64,000 bases of DNA. Source: CAZAPG01 sp964486935 (lineage in GTDB: Bacteria; Chloroflexota; Anaerolineae; 4572-78; J111). The stretch lies in the NCBI GenBank assembly GCA_964486935.1, contig CAZAPG010000004.1, positions 172,768-236,767 on the forward strand, given 5' to 3'. Below are positions 7,401-16,451 of the stretch, in pieces; the stretch's first letter is position 1; each line of letters opens with the position of its first letter. Below the pieces are notes generated by a model, which made no database searches, was not told the origin of the DNA, and worked only from the letters and a program-made list of their open reading frames with translations. A program made the position numbers and the translations under genes.

Positions 7401-9932
7401 CTAAAGCAGGTTCAACTCGCGGCCCCGGGCTACAGCTTCAACCCGGTTGCGAACGCCCAATTTGCCGTAAATCTGGCCGGTGTAATATTTAACCGTGCCG
7501 GTGGCAATAATCAACCGTTCGGCGATTTCCGGGTTGGTCAACCCGTCGGCCATCAGTTGGAGAACTTCTATTTCCCGTTCCGTCAGCGGCTCAACCAGCG
7601 GGGTGGGGTAAGCCGGGGCCGCCTCTGGCTCGCCGGAGGTGAGAGGGGTCGCCAACAGGCTTTGAACCCTGGCTAACAGGGGAGTCAGGTTATCGGCGGG
7701 GGGCTGAACATCGGCGCGCGCCCGGAGGCTGTGGCTGGCCTGCTCTCTGATTTTGGGGTTGCTGGCCGGGTGCTGGTCAATCAGGCTTAACAGCTCCCAT
7801 CTCAATTCTGCGGGGCCGGTCTGCTCCAGCAAGTCGGCAATGCCGGCCAAAATTGATAACAAGAGCGGCAGAAATTGCATTTCTGCCGCAATCTGGAGCG
7901 CCTGCTGAAAGTGCCGGCGGGCGCTGCGCGCATCACCCCCGGCCAGGGCGCTGCGACTCAAGCCGTTGAGCGCGGCGGCTAATCCACCCCGGTCGCCAAT
8001 TTCCTGATAGATGGCCTGACTTTGCTCAAAAAGTTGCCTGGCTTCGGCAAAATTTTGTTGCTGCAAGGCCACTTCCCCCAAATGATTCAAAGCGAAAGCT
8101 ATGCCTTCGGGGTCGTTAAACTCCTGGCGTAAAATATAGGCAGCCTGATAGTGCTCCTTGGCGGCGTCATAATTTTTAAGGGCCAGGGCAACGTTGCCCA
8201 TCTCAACCAGGCAATAGGCCTGAAACCAGCGGTCTCCGGCGGCCAGCGCGGTGGCGTGGGCCTGTTGAATATAATGCCGGGCCGACTCGTACTGCCCGCC
8301 AAGCAATGCGGTTCGCGCCAGCAAATAACAGGCCGTTTGATGATTGGCCGCATTGGGGTGGGCGTCACAATATTGGCGAGCTTCCTGGGCGATGGTTGCG
8401 GCTTTGTTGTAATTGCCCCGAATTAAGGCGATCATGCTAAAGAGCAGCCGGGGGTCTGAGGTATATTTAGGTAGCGGAGGGATGTCAAGCTGCTGGTACA
8501 GGCGCTGGCAGCGGGCGGCGGCGGCCTCCGCCTCGGTTAGCCGGCCCAGCCGAATATAATACCAGCCCAAAATTGACAGCAAGCCGGCCAATGTTTGGTC
8601 AATTTCAAAGCTGGGTTCCTGTTTATCCAGGCTTTGCACCGCCCGTTCAAAGGCATCAACCCCTTCCAGGTAACGGCCCCGAAATTGAAAAAAAAGGTCC
8701 AGCGTATCATCTGATTTTTGGATTTCGTCAACCCTGGCCAGCTCGATAGCCCACTGCCAGGCTGCCCGAATATTCTCTAACTCCTGCTCAATCTCAAGGG
8801 TGGCCGCCCGTTGCCGCCGGCCCCTGACATCGGCCTGACGCTGGTGCAAAAAATCGGTATAGTAGGCGCAGTGTAAATCATAAACCTGGGCCACATCTTC
8901 TGGCGAGCGGCCCAGATGTTCGGCGGCGTATTGGCGCAGCAGTTCGTGAATTTGATAGCGACCTTCGGGTAGCCAGCGCAGCAGCGATTTGTCTACCAGC
9001 GCAGTCAGGGTAATCAGCGAGGCCCCGGCCACCTGTTCGGCGGCCTGGCGGCGAAACGCGCCCCGAAAGACGGCTAACCGTTTGAAAACGGCCTGCTCTT
9101 GGGGGGTGAGCAATTCCCATGAGCGGTTGAAAACGGCCTGCATGCTCCGGTGCCGGTCGGGAACATCCCGCAGCCGGGCGGCCAAAAAATCAAGGTCTTG
9201 ACCAATTTCGGCGGCAATTTCGGCGCAGGTCAAGCTTTTGGCCCACGAGGCGGCCAGCTCGATGGCCAGGGGCGTGCCTTCGACCAGCCGGCAAATTTGG
9301 GCCACGCCGGCCCGCTCATTCTCCAGCGAGAAGTCGGGCCGCACCCGCTGGGCGCAGCGCGCAAAAAGCTGAACCGCGCTAAAAGATTCCAGCGTTTCCG
9401 GCCGGTTGTCGGCCGGGTAGGGCAGGCCATCTACCTGATAGAGCCACTCCTCTTGTAAATTCAACGCCTCCCGCGAGGTGAGCAACAGTTTAAGGCCGGT
9501 TGTCTCTTGCAGCAACATGGTAAGCTGGGGCGCTGCCGCTAACAGATGCTCAAAATTATCCAAAATCAAAAGCAGTTGCCTGTCGGCCAGGTAGCGGGCT
9601 AGTTGGGTGTGGGGGCTTTGCGGGCCGGAAAGGGAGAAGTTCAGCGTGTCGGCAATGGCTGATGGCAGCAAATTGGGGGTTTCAAGGGGTTGCAGCGCAA
9701 CAAAGTAGACTCCGCCGGAAAAGTCGGCCAGCAGCTCGCCCCCGGCCTGAATGGCCAGCCGGGTTTTGCCGATGCCGCCGGGGCCAATCAGGGTGAGCAG
9801 GCGGCAAGCGGGGTTAGCCAGTTGCCGGGTAAGCTCGGCCAGTTCGCGGCTGCGGCCCACAAAGGGGGTAAGTTGAACCGGCAAATTATGAAGTTTTTTA
9901 GATGCCTTTGCTGGCGGTTGAACGGAAGCCAT
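7401..9932 (-). CDS. Large ATPase-TPR transcription regulator with C-terminal LuxR helix-turn-helix
   Basis: An 843-residue STAND/NB-ARC-type regulator. The N-terminus has the TPFVGRSRELAEL lead-in common in Chloroflexota regulators, then a P-loop (GPGGIGKT, residues 50-57) and a Walker B-like LLLILDNFEHL. The middle from about 450 to 720 is built of TPR-like helical repeats (for example LNHLGEVALQQQNFAEARQLFEQS). The last 60 residues are a LuxR/GerE DNA-binding domain (LTEREIEVLQLMADGLTNPE). It is MalT-like in domain order, though the N-terminus resembles AfsR-type ATPases. Such proteins sense a ligand, bind ATP and activate promoters. The target is unknown; it converges on rpiB with 18 bp between stops. 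Confidence 0.88.
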   Translation of the reverse strand: MASVQPPAKASKKLHNLPVQLTPFVGRSRELAELTRQLANPACRLLTLIGPGGIGKTRLAIQAGGELLADFSGGVYFVALQPLETPNLLPSAIADTLNFSLSGPQSPHTQLARYLADRQLLLILDNFEHLLAAAPQLTMLLQETTGLKLLLTSREALNLQEEWLYQVDGLPYPADNRPETLESFSAVQLFARCAQRVRPDFSLENERAGVAQICRLVEGTPLAIELAASWAKSLTCAEIAAEIGQDLDFLAARLRDVPDRHRSMQAVFNRSWELLTPQEQAVFKRLAVFRGAFRRQAAEQVAGASLITLTALVDKSLLRWLPEGRYQIHELLRQYAAEHLGRSPEDVAQVYDLHCAYYTDFLHQRQADVRGRRQRAATLEIEQELENIRAAWQWAIELARVDEIQKSDDTLDLFFQFRGRYLEGVDAFERAVQSLDKQEPSFEIDQTLAGLLSILGWYYIRLGRLTEAEAAAARCQRLYQQLDIPPLPKYTSDPRLLFSMIALIRGNYNKAATIAQEARQYCDAHPNAANHQTACYLLARTALLGGQYESARHYIQQAHATALAAGDRWFQAYCLVEMGNVALALKNYDAAKEHYQAAYILRQEFNDPEGIAFALNHLGEVALQQQNFAEARQLFEQSQAIYQEIGDRGGLAAALNGLSRSALAGGDARSARRHFQQALQIAAEMQFLPLLLSILAGIADLLEQTGPAELRWELLSLIDQHPASNPKIREQASHSLRARADVQPPADNLTPLLARVQSLLATPLTSGEPEAAPAYPTPLVEPLTEREIEVLQLMADGLTNPEIAERLIIATGTVKYYTGQIYGKLGVRNRVEAVARGRELNLL

Positions 9933-9961
9933 TTTTCAGCCTGGATGCGGGGTTGCTCTGG

Positions 9962-10441
9962 TTAAGGCCACAACCCCATAACCTGTCGCAAAATCCCCAG
10001 TTCGCCGGTATGATAAGCGTTATGGCTGGCGATGATGTTGACCTCGCGTAAAATATTGTGCTGATACTCGCCACTGTTGGGCAATGGCGCAAACAGGTCA
10101 ACGTTGGGGTTGTTGATGATATCCACCAGTTTTTGCCGGTCGGCGTAGAAATCCTCAATTGTCTGTTGCCAGCCGGCCAGATTGGTTTGGGCCGATTTGT
10201 CCGGCCAAAGGTCATCGGGAAAGTTGGGCCATTTGTAATTGTCTGACAGGATATATTCAACAATATCTTTCTGACAGATGCGTATATGCTCAAGCAGATG
10301 CCAAAATGTGTAGTCGCAGTTGGGGGGCCTGGTATTGATATGCTCCTGGGGAAAATTGGCTACCGCATCCTCAAAATCCATATGCGCCTGCCGAATGGTT
10401 AGCATTCGCGCCAGTTGGTTTCTTAGCTCCTGGTTGTTCAT
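9962..10441 (-). CDS. DinB/YfiT-like four-helix metalloprotein
   Basis: A 159-residue protein with the DinB-superfamily pattern: a helical bundle with candidate metal-ligand histidines in FWHLLEHI (middle of helix 2) and NAYHTGELGILR near the C-terminus. A good ribosome site (AGGAGA) lies 9 bases before the ATG. DinB-like proteins are mostly uncharacterised; some are thiol-dependent S-transferases using bacillithiol or mycothiol, others are damage-inducible proteins of unknown activity. It ends 29 bp upstream of the large ATPase-LuxR gene, with which it may be co-transcribed, and is divergent from the hydrolase gene. Confidence 0.8.
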   Translation of the reverse strand: MNNQELRNQLARMLTIRQAHMDFEDAVANFPQEHINTRPPNCDYTFWHLLEHIRICQKDIVEYILSDNYKWPNFPDDLWPDKSAQTNLAGWQQTIEDFYADRQKLVDIINNPNVDLFAPLPNSGEYQHNILREVNIIASHNAYHTGELGILRQVMGLWP

Positions 10442-10476
10442 ATTAATTTTCTCCTGAATAACAACGCCGGGGTTTT

Positions 10477-11613
10477 ATGGCAATAATTTGCCCTGTTTGC
10501 CGGCAGCAATACGCCGTCGCTCCATACTTTATTGACAACCCGGATTACGCGCAAATCGGCGGGCGGTCAAATCTGGCTCCATTATTAAATGAACGCGCAG
10601 CCGCCTGTCTGTGGTATAATAAAGCCCGCCATTTATTACCGAGCCATGTTTTGTCCATCCCAAAAAAGTTGAAGCGCGACACTCAGCCAAAAAACAAATA
10701 CGGGTGGGGTTATTGGCAGCGATTGCTGGCTTTTTTTCTGGTATCGCTGACAATTGCGCTGGCCGGGTTGCCCTTTGCTCTGGGCGTGCTGTTTATGTTG
10801 GGGTTACTCTACGCTCCCTGCACTGAAAGCAGTCTGGCCCCGGCAGATTACGGCCTGACCGCCGAGCCGGTTGAGATTCCGGCCAGCGCGGGCGGTCGCT
10901 TTAGAGGTTATTTTATCCCCGGCGCTAATGGCGCCGCCATTATTATGCCGGCCCCTTTTACCGGTGGACGCGGCGCCCGCTTGCCGCAAGCGGCCATGCT
11001 GGCCCGCCACGGATTTGCCGTGTTGACGTTTGAATCGCGGCGCTGCGCCGGTATGGGGCCGCTTAGTTTGGGCTATCGAGAAATAGACGAGGTGGCCGAC
11101 GCGCTCAACTATCTGCATTCGCGGGCGGATGCCAACCCCAATAGCATTGGCGTTTATGGCTTTTCGTCGGCGGGGGCAACAGCGGTGATGGCCGCGGCCC
11201 GGCTGCCTCAACTCTGCGCCGTAGTGGCCGAAGGCGGATACGGCAACTTTGTGAATGATGCTTTGGGAAATAACAGCGGCAATTGGCTCGCCCTTTATTT
11301 TTTTGCGCTGTACCGCCAGGGCATGCGCCTGACATATTGGGCCGTAACCGGCCTGAGCATCGACCGGCTCAACCCGGCGGCGGTGATTGCCCGCATTGAG
11401 CCTCGCCCTGTTTTATTAATTTACGGCAGCCGGGAGGTGAGCCTGCCCGGCGGGCGTCAACAGCAGGCAGCAGCCGGACCCAATACCCGGTTGTGGATTG
11501 TTGACGGGGCCGGCCACGGCAATTATTTAAGCGTTGCGCCCCAGGCATACGAGTCTAACGTGGTTGAATTTTTTAACCGGGCGCTGCTTGAAAAGCCGTG
11601 CTCTTTTTATTAG
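10477..11613 (+). CDS. Alpha/beta hydrolase, membrane-anchored
   Basis: Predicted serine hydrolase of up to 378 residues. A hydrophobic segment near 82-112 looks like a membrane anchor. The hydrolase domain follows, with a GFSSAG nucleophile elbow and a late GAGHG that holds the probable catalytic His. The start is uncertain. The ATG at 10477 gives an N-terminus with CPVCRQ and unlike a typical hydrolase, no ribosome site is evident, and an extended -10 (TGGTATAAT, 10612-10620) lies inside this frame. A downstream TTG at 10651 or 10669, just ahead of the membrane helix, is therefore possible. Substrate unknown; the fold resembles dienelactone hydrolase/esterase relatives. Confidence 0.78.
   Translation: MAIICPVCRQQYAVAPYFIDNPDYAQIGGRSNLAPLLNERAAACLWYNKARHLLPSHVLSIPKKLKRDTQPKNKYGWGYWQRLLAFFLVSLTIALAGLPFALGVLFMLGLLYAPCTESSLAPADYGLTAEPVEIPASAGGRFRGYFIPGANGAAIIMPAPFTGGRGARLPQAAMLARHGFAVLTFESRRCAGMGPLSLGYREIDEVADALNYLHSRADANPNSIGVYGFSSAGATAVMAAARLPQLCAVVAEGGYGNFVNDALGNNSGNWLALYFFALYRQGMRLTYWAVTGLSIDRLNPAAVIARIEPRPVLLIYGSREVSLPGGRQQQAAAGPNTRLWIVDGAGHGNYLSVAPQAYESNVVEFFNRALLEKPCSFY
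10612..10620 (+). promoter_or_regulatory. Extended -10 promoter element (candidate)
   Basis: TGGTATAAT is a perfect extended -10. It lies inside the first 50 codons of the longest hydrolase frame and would fit a promoter for a shorter form of that gene starting after about 10627. No clear -35 is visible. Confidence 0.4.
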
Positions 11614-11657
11614 CCGGCGTTTTGCAAGACAAACCCGGTTTGTTTTACAATACCTCA

Positions 11658-11820
11658 AGTTACCTGGGAAGGTAACTATTCAGGTAGTTGGCCGGAACGC
11701 AGAGAAACCCTGAGAATAAGCAGAGATACACAGAGAGTTTAATAATACTTTTCTTCTTTCTCCGTGAATCTCTGCGCTACCTCTGTGTCGCTCTGTGTAC
11801 CTGAATAGTTACCTGGGAAG
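11658..11820. repeat. Inverted-repeat element flanked by 14-bp direct repeats
   Basis: A 16-bp perfect inverted repeat (GGTAACTATTCAGGTA at 11671-11686; TACCTGAATAGTTACC at 11798-11813) encloses CAGAG-rich sequence that folds on itself (CACAGAG.../...CTCTGTGT). The 14-mer AGTTACCTGGGAAG occurs at 11658-11671 and again at 11807-11820. No coding capacity. It looks like a MITE-like or REP-like insertion upstream of the aldolase gene. A related CAGAGA-rich sequence is found at 48975-49045. Confidence 0.7.
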
Positions 11821-11859
11821 ATGCAGAAAAACACACAAACTAATTTCAGGAGAAAATGC

Positions 11860-12654
11860 ATGTCTATATCATTTATTGACCCCAATCTTATGAAACAGGC
11901 GCTGCAAAACGGCCAATCGGTGGTGGGGACCATGGTGTCAGAAATTCGCCAGCCGGCGGTGATGCAACTGCTCAAAAATGCCGGTTTTGATTTTGTGATT
12001 ATTGATAATGAGCACGGCCCCTTTAATATTGAAACCATTGCCGACCTGAGCCGTATGGCCAAGCTGCTTAACCTGACGCCCATTGTGCGCGTGCCAGATT
12101 TGTTTTACACGTTTATTGCCCAATCGCTGGACGCCGGGGCGCAGGGGGTCATGATTCCCCGCATTTTTAACGCCGAACAAACCCGCGAAGCGGTGCAGAT
12201 GGTGCGCTACCCGCCGGTGGGCCGGCGGGGAAGCGCCCAATCTCGCGGGTACACCCACTTTAAATCGGGGCCGGTTTCGCAGGTAATGGACAAAGTGAAC
12301 CAGGAAACGCTGCTGGTAATTCAAATTGAAACAGCCGAGGCCATCGACAATATCGAGGCAATTGTATCTACGCCCGGCGTAGATATTGCCTTTATTGGCC
12401 CCAATGATTTGTCGATTGCCCTGGGGGTTCCCGGTCAGATGGACTCGCCCAAATTGCATGCCGCCATTGAAAAAATGATTGACGTGTGCCAGCGGCATAA
12501 TGTTTACCCGGCGCTGCAAATGAACGATGTAGAAGGGGCTGTTTACTGGGCCGGCAAGGGTATGCGGATTATGAGTTGTTTTTCAGAGGCCGGGCTGATG
12601 GTTCGCGGCGGCGCGCAGGTTACGTCGGCCGTAAAAGAGGTTTATGGCCGTTAA
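11860..12654 (+). CDS. HpcH/HpaI aldolase/citrate lyase-family protein
   Basis: A 264-residue class II pyruvate aldolase-like protein. The start at 11860 is supported by a CAGGAGA ribosome site and the family-like N-terminus; an in-frame ATG 39 bp upstream has no such site. Family motifs include DFVIIDNEHGPFN (with the metal/pyruvate-binding His region), a GAQGVMIPRI strand and VDIAFIGPNDLSIALGVPGQ near the C-terminus, where the metal-binding acidic residues of HpaI-type enzymes occur. Such enzymes cleave or form 4-hydroxy-2-oxo acids to pyruvate plus an aldehyde, with a divalent metal. The natural substrate cannot be told. It stands alone and is followed by an intrinsic terminator. Confidence 0.85.
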   Translation: MSISFIDPNLMKQALQNGQSVVGTMVSEIRQPAVMQLLKNAGFDFVIIDNEHGPFNIETIADLSRMAKLLNLTPIVRVPDLFYTFIAQSLDAGAQGVMIPRIFNAEQTREAVQMVRYPPVGRRGSAQSRGYTHFKSGPVSQVMDKVNQETLLVIQIETAEAIDNIEAIVSTPGVDIAFIGPNDLSIALGVPGQMDSPKLHAAIEKMIDVCQRHNVYPALQMNDVEGAVYWAGKGMRIMSCFSEAGLMVRGGAQVTSAVKEVYGR

Positions 12655-12686
12655 AAGAAGTGGTTAACTGATTGTCAATAACTTAG

Positions 12687-12720
12687 AGTGGGGACTGAGG
12701 TTTTTGCAGTCCCCACTTTT
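12687..12720 (+). terminator. Rho-independent terminator after the aldolase gene
   Basis: Perfect 11-bp stem AGTGGGGACTG/CAGTCCCCACT with a 9-base loop, followed by TTTT. It is 33 bp beyond the aldolase stop and in the gap before the convergent cytochrome gene. Confidence 0.85.
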
Positions 12721-12759
12721 GCTAATCATCCATTATTCCCACTTACTGGGTTGTCGGGC

Positions 12760-13932
12760 TTACTGTTCGGGCCGGTTATGGTAGCCGGTAGCAGTATTCC
12801 GCAGGATATTGTCGCTCAAGGCCAGGTCGCTATCGGGGGTGTGGCAATGTTTGCAGGCGAAGTCAAGTGACACTTGCGACAGCGCCACTTTACCATCCGC
12901 GTCAAACTGCCCCATCTGGTCAACGTCGATGGCCATCAAGTGAGTTCGAATATCTCCGGTAAAGTTGTCGGCATTACCCACGGCGCTCTTGGTGATGCGT
13001 GGCATGTGGCAGTCGATACATTGTACGTCGTTTTCAATGTGCGACTCGTTATCCTGGTACTTGGCCGACTCAAAGTGGCAGTTTTCACAGGATGTACGCG
13101 TGGTTTGCTCACCGGCCAGGCGCAGTTGCACCACACCGGTGTGAGGATCGTGGCACTGCACGCAGTCGATGACGGCGTGCTTGCTTTGGAACAACTCCTC
13201 ATACTGTTCGTGGTGCTGGATGAACCCGCCGCTGGCATTAACCGACTCAACTGCATCGCGCCGGTGGCAATCGCCACATTCGGCGGCATCGCGGTTAACC
13301 TTCAGGGCCACGCCGCGTGGATTATCGGCGTGCAGGCTGCCGGGGCCGTGGCATTGTTCACAGCCTATTCCGTCTTCGGCCCATGTGCCAATTAATCCAG
13401 GCAGGCCATCCTGGTTCCCCTCTGGGCTGTAACCGGTGGTGTGGCAGGTGCCGCAGTCGTAAGGCAGGTCCTTCTCACCGGCGTGGTACCCAACCCAGCC
13501 AGCCTCAGTGCCCACAACTTCATTGGCAAAGTTGTACTGGGTAGTGGCCTTGTCATCGGCCCCGGTGATGATGTAACCATTCTTATCAATGAAGCGCGCC
13601 TTCCAGTTATACCCGCCAATGATGTATGAAATATCATTCCAGGTATAGCCTTCGGGTGGTTCAGGTAACTGGGTAAAGGGGTACTCTGGCGGTTGACCGT
13701 TTACCACTTTGTTCAGTTTCCAGGGGTGCCCGGATTTTATGAAGACTTGATAGGTATCCTCGTGACATTCACCACAAGTTTCGCTACCAATATACTCTGC
13801 GCCAAACAGTTCCTGGGCAATGGCTTGCCCTACAGGGTTATTTGTCAAACTTACCTGACCGGCGTACTGTGTGGCAATTAACCCCAGTGCGACCAGCAGA
13901 CTTAGACTGATTAACAGGATAAGTTTTTTCAT
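12760..13932 (-). CDS. Octahaem c-type cytochrome, exported
   Basis: A 390-residue protein with an N-terminal signal peptide (MKKLILLISLSLLVALGL...) and eight CXXCH haem-binding motifs (CGECH, CGTCH, CEQCH, CGDCH, CVQCH, CENCH, CIDCH, CKHCH). The mature part is loosely like the cytochrome c554/multihaem DmsE families, but I do not recognise a specific enzyme; no CXXCK site, the mark of NrfA-type reductases, is seen. It is the last gene of the minus-strand cytochrome set, 129 bp after the cytochrome b gene, with its own possible promoter. Likely a periplasmic electron carrier or terminal reductase fed by the quinol-oxidising modules upstream. Confidence 0.88.
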   Translation of the reverse strand: MKKLILLISLSLLVALGLIATQYAGQVSLTNNPVGQAIAQELFGAEYIGSETCGECHEDTYQVFIKSGHPWKLNKVVNGQPPEYPFTQLPEPPEGYTWNDISYIIGGYNWKARFIDKNGYIITGADDKATTQYNFANEVVGTEAGWVGYHAGEKDLPYDCGTCHTTGYSPEGNQDGLPGLIGTWAEDGIGCEQCHGPGSLHADNPRGVALKVNRDAAECGDCHRRDAVESVNASGGFIQHHEQYEELFQSKHAVIDCVQCHDPHTGVVQLRLAGEQTTRTSCENCHFESAKYQDNESHIENDVQCIDCHMPRITKSAVGNADNFTGDIRTHLMAIDVDQMGQFDADGKVALSQVSLDFACKHCHTPDSDLALSDNILRNTATGYHNRPEQ

Positions 13933-14061
13933 ATAACCTTCCCTCCTTTCACCAGAAAATTCTGGTCTAGTCTAGCCTTTGTTGGTCTGAAAGGATTTAG
14001 TTTATTAGTTTTTTGAGTCTCCTTTCTGTAAAGCAGGGCATAATGGATGTAGCTAACAAAA
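13933..14061. other. Gap upstream of the octahaem cytochrome gene
   Basis: Contains a short perfect palindrome ACCAGAAAATTCTGGT (13951-13966), about 20 bp before the octahaem start, and a looser GAAAGGA/TCCTTTC inverted repeat. Either could be an operator or a weak terminator of the preceding gene; no T-run follows on the minus strand that I would call decisive. Confidence 0.4.
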
Positions 14062-15279
14062 TTATTGGGCCGGGGTCTGATGACACAAAAAACATTCCCG
14101 GTCGCTAAAATCGGCTTCCCAGTGGCTTTCGGGTTGCAAGTCCAGTTCGTGGCAACTGGTGCACTGTTCCCGCTCTACCAGTTTGTGGGTAATGGGGGCC
14201 GGGCCGGGTTTTTCCTGGTCGATGGCGTGGCAAACTTCGCAGGTTGAGAGGTCATAATTTTCATGGCCGGGCGGGTTGGGCAAAAAGCCGCCGGGGCCAT
14301 GACATTCAAAACAATCCTCACGCCCTTCAATGGGGTGTGAAATGATAGGGACGCTAACCGGCAGCGCCTGGCCGCCAATGGGTGTGGCCGTTGGCGTGGG
14401 GGTAGGCTGGGGGGTATTGGTTGGCGTGGGTGTGGCCGGCACAAAGGCCCGGGCCGGCTCGGCGGGGGGGATGGTGGTGATGGCTGTTCGCTCAAAGGTA
14501 ACAAAAAAGTAAAGCGCAATGAGCGCAATAACGGTAACAACCGCCGTAGCCGGCATAAAAATGCGCTCTCGCTGGCGCAGCACAATTGGCGAAGGAGGAA
14601 TGAATGTTTTGCCGGCCTCAATTTGCTCCAGTTCGGCGGCGTGTTCCATTTCCATCTGCTCGCGGCTGAGCTTGCCGGAAAATATAGAGCGGTTAAAAGT
14701 TTTTAGATGCACCCAGTAAAAATGCCAGATGATAATGGCTAAAAAGGCCAGCAACGCCTCGGCGCTATGGGCCGCCCGCGAGGCCGGAATAAATTCGCCC
14801 GGTAAAAAGGAGGTAGTGGCGATGGGATTCCATAACATAAAGCCGGTCACTGTCATCAACACGCCACCCCAAATAACGGCCCAATATTCAATTTTTTCAG
14901 CAAAGTTGTAGCGAGGCAGTTTGGGGTGGTCTGAGGTTAGCCCCAGGTAGTAGCGCACGCTGTTTATCAGGTCTTTGGCATCCTGGATGGTAAGCATCAT
15001 GGTTAGTGGAACGCGCAACACCAGTACCTTGTAGGCCACCACCATAAAGTGATAGAGCATGGAGAGCATAAAAAGAATGGCCGCCAGCCGGTGAATAATC
15101 CGCACCACCTCGATGCCGCCCATGGCTTCAATCATAAAGTTGGCCCAATCGGCCTGGGCGTAGCGCTGCGGCAGGCCGGTAATAACCAAAACCGTAAAGG
15201 ATAAAACCATTATCCAGTGTTCAAGGCGTTGGGCCAGGGTAAACCGGTCGTAATAACGGGTTTGTGGTTGGGTAGCCAT
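14062..15279 (-). CDS. Cytochrome b561/FdnI-like membrane protein fused to a tetrahaem c domain
   Basis: A 405-residue fusion. Residues 1 to about 210 form a four-helix di-haem b domain of the formate dehydrogenase gamma/b561 type, with His in RLEHWIMVL (His21), in the IIHRLAAILF...LYHFMV helix, and in IIIWHFYWVHLK. A further helix near 245-265 leads through a TPTPT linker to a periplasmic tail with four CXXCH motifs (CFECH, CEVCH, CTSCH, CFLCH). The start ATG overlaps the stop of the nonahaem gene by one base (TAATG), so the two are translationally coupled. It probably passes electrons between menaquinol and periplasmic haems. The b plus multihaem-c pairing recalls Geobacter CbcL, with a different domain order. 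Confidence 0.88.
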   Translation of the reverse strand: MATQPQTRYYDRFTLAQRLEHWIMVLSFTVLVITGLPQRYAQADWANFMIEAMGGIEVVRIIHRLAAILFMLSMLYHFMVVAYKVLVLRVPLTMMLTIQDAKDLINSVRYYLGLTSDHPKLPRYNFAEKIEYWAVIWGGVLMTVTGFMLWNPIATTSFLPGEFIPASRAAHSAEALLAFLAIIIWHFYWVHLKTFNRSIFSGKLSREQMEMEHAAELEQIEAGKTFIPPSPIVLRQRERIFMPATAVVTVIALIALYFFVTFERTAITTIPPAEPARAFVPATPTPTNTPQPTPTPTATPIGGQALPVSVPIISHPIEGREDCFECHGPGGFLPNPPGHENYDLSTCEVCHAIDQEKPGPAPITHKLVEREQCTSCHELDLQPESHWEADFSDRECFLCHQTPAQ

Positions 15280-16376
15280 TATTCGCTCCTTGATTCTTTT
15301 TGAGATTTGGGACGGTGGATGAAGCGACTGCCTGCATCGGCCACAACGTAAATTACCATGAACCCCAAAATAGCCGGGATCATAATTTTGTAAAACAGGT
15401 CAACAAAATAGACCAGGGGATATTTATTGATATCAGGTTCGTAGTGGCTCAGCCAGGTGGCCGAGAAATTTTCGGTGGCATCGGGGTGGCATTTTTGACA
15501 CGTCAGCAGCAAGTTTTCTCTAAACACCTGCGACTGCGGGTCGTCGGCCTTTTTCATATTGTGTACCCCGTGGCAATCATAGCAAACGGCCTTGTTGGTT
15601 GGCATATCCGGCGATTGGCGCTCGAACAGGGTAACGGTGGTGCCGTGAAAATCGGCCACGTAGGTATCGAACACGGCGGTTGAAATGTCGTACTTGCTCA
15701 TTAATTCTTCATCGGCGTGGCAGGTGGCGCACAGTTGCGGAGAATTTAGCCTGAAACCGGTGGTGCGCGGGTCTTCCTGGTTGTGTACGCCATGGCAGTC
15801 GATACAGGTGGGCACGTCGCCATTGTTTTCATCAACCAGAGCGTGGCCGTGCACGCTGTCCAGGTACTCATCGTAAATGGCCGAGTGGCATTGCGAGCAG
15901 GTTTCTGGAATTTTGGTGCGTGGCTCGTTGGCCGGCGTAGTATCGTGAGCGCCGTGGCAATCGGTGCAGATGGCCGCGTTCCAGTTACCGCCGGCCAGCT
16001 CAGAAGCGTGAATACTGTCTAACGACCTCTGATACACTTCGTCATGGCACTCGCGGCACGATTGGTATTGCTCTAGCTGGTAAAAGCGAATGCTGCTAAC
16101 GGTGAGCGGCGGGTGGGGATAGCCGGTAATATCGGTGTGGCAGTCGGTGCAGGCCATCTGTTCCTGGCCGTGGACCGAGTTTTGAAAGGCTGCAGGGTCA
16201 ACATATAGCGACCACTGCTCACTCGATGGGAATTGATGGGTCAGGTTAGGCCGGCTGTGGCAAGATAGACAATCTTCGTTGGTGCTGGTTTGCTGGGGCG
16301 GCCCGCCGGCCTGCACGGGCCGGGCAAACAGACTGAGCAGCAGGGCGACCGCAAAGTAGATTAGTAGTCGGTGCAT
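15279..16376 (-). CDS. Nonahaem c-type cytochrome with C-terminal membrane anchor
   Basis: About 365 residues with nine CXXCH motifs (CLSCH, CTDCH, CRECH, CTDCH, CSQCH, CIDCH, CATCH, CYDCH, CQKCH). I chose the ATG at 16376 because it gives a clean signal peptide (MHRLLIYFAVALLLSLFA) and has GAGG 9 bases upstream; in-frame starts at 16391 and 16430 are possible. A single helix near the C-terminus (IPAILGFMVIYVVADAG) anchors it to the membrane. Repeated SIHG/SVHG...CxDCHGxH units are typical of multihaem subunits of membrane oxidoreductases. It is coupled to the cytochrome b gene downstream, so it is likely the periplasmic haem chain of that b-type quinol oxidase module. Confidence 0.88.
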   Translation of the reverse strand: MHRLLIYFAVALLLSLFARPVQAGGPPQQTSTNEDCLSCHSRPNLTHQFPSSEQWSLYVDPAAFQNSVHGQEQMACTDCHTDITGYPHPPLTVSSIRFYQLEQYQSCRECHDEVYQRSLDSIHASELAGGNWNAAICTDCHGAHDTTPANEPRTKIPETCSQCHSAIYDEYLDSVHGHALVDENNGDVPTCIDCHGVHNQEDPRTTGFRLNSPQLCATCHADEELMSKYDISTAVFDTYVADFHGTTVTLFERQSPDMPTNKAVCYDCHGVHNMKKADDPQSQVFRENLLLTCQKCHPDATENFSATWLSHYEPDINKYPLVYFVDLFYKIMIPAILGFMVIYVVADAGSRFIHRPKSQKESRSE

Positions 16377-16451
16377 AGCGAAATGCCTCATTAAAGGATA
16401 AACAAGTTTGTTGTTCAAAGGGGGACACATTTAATATTATATGTTTCTGCA

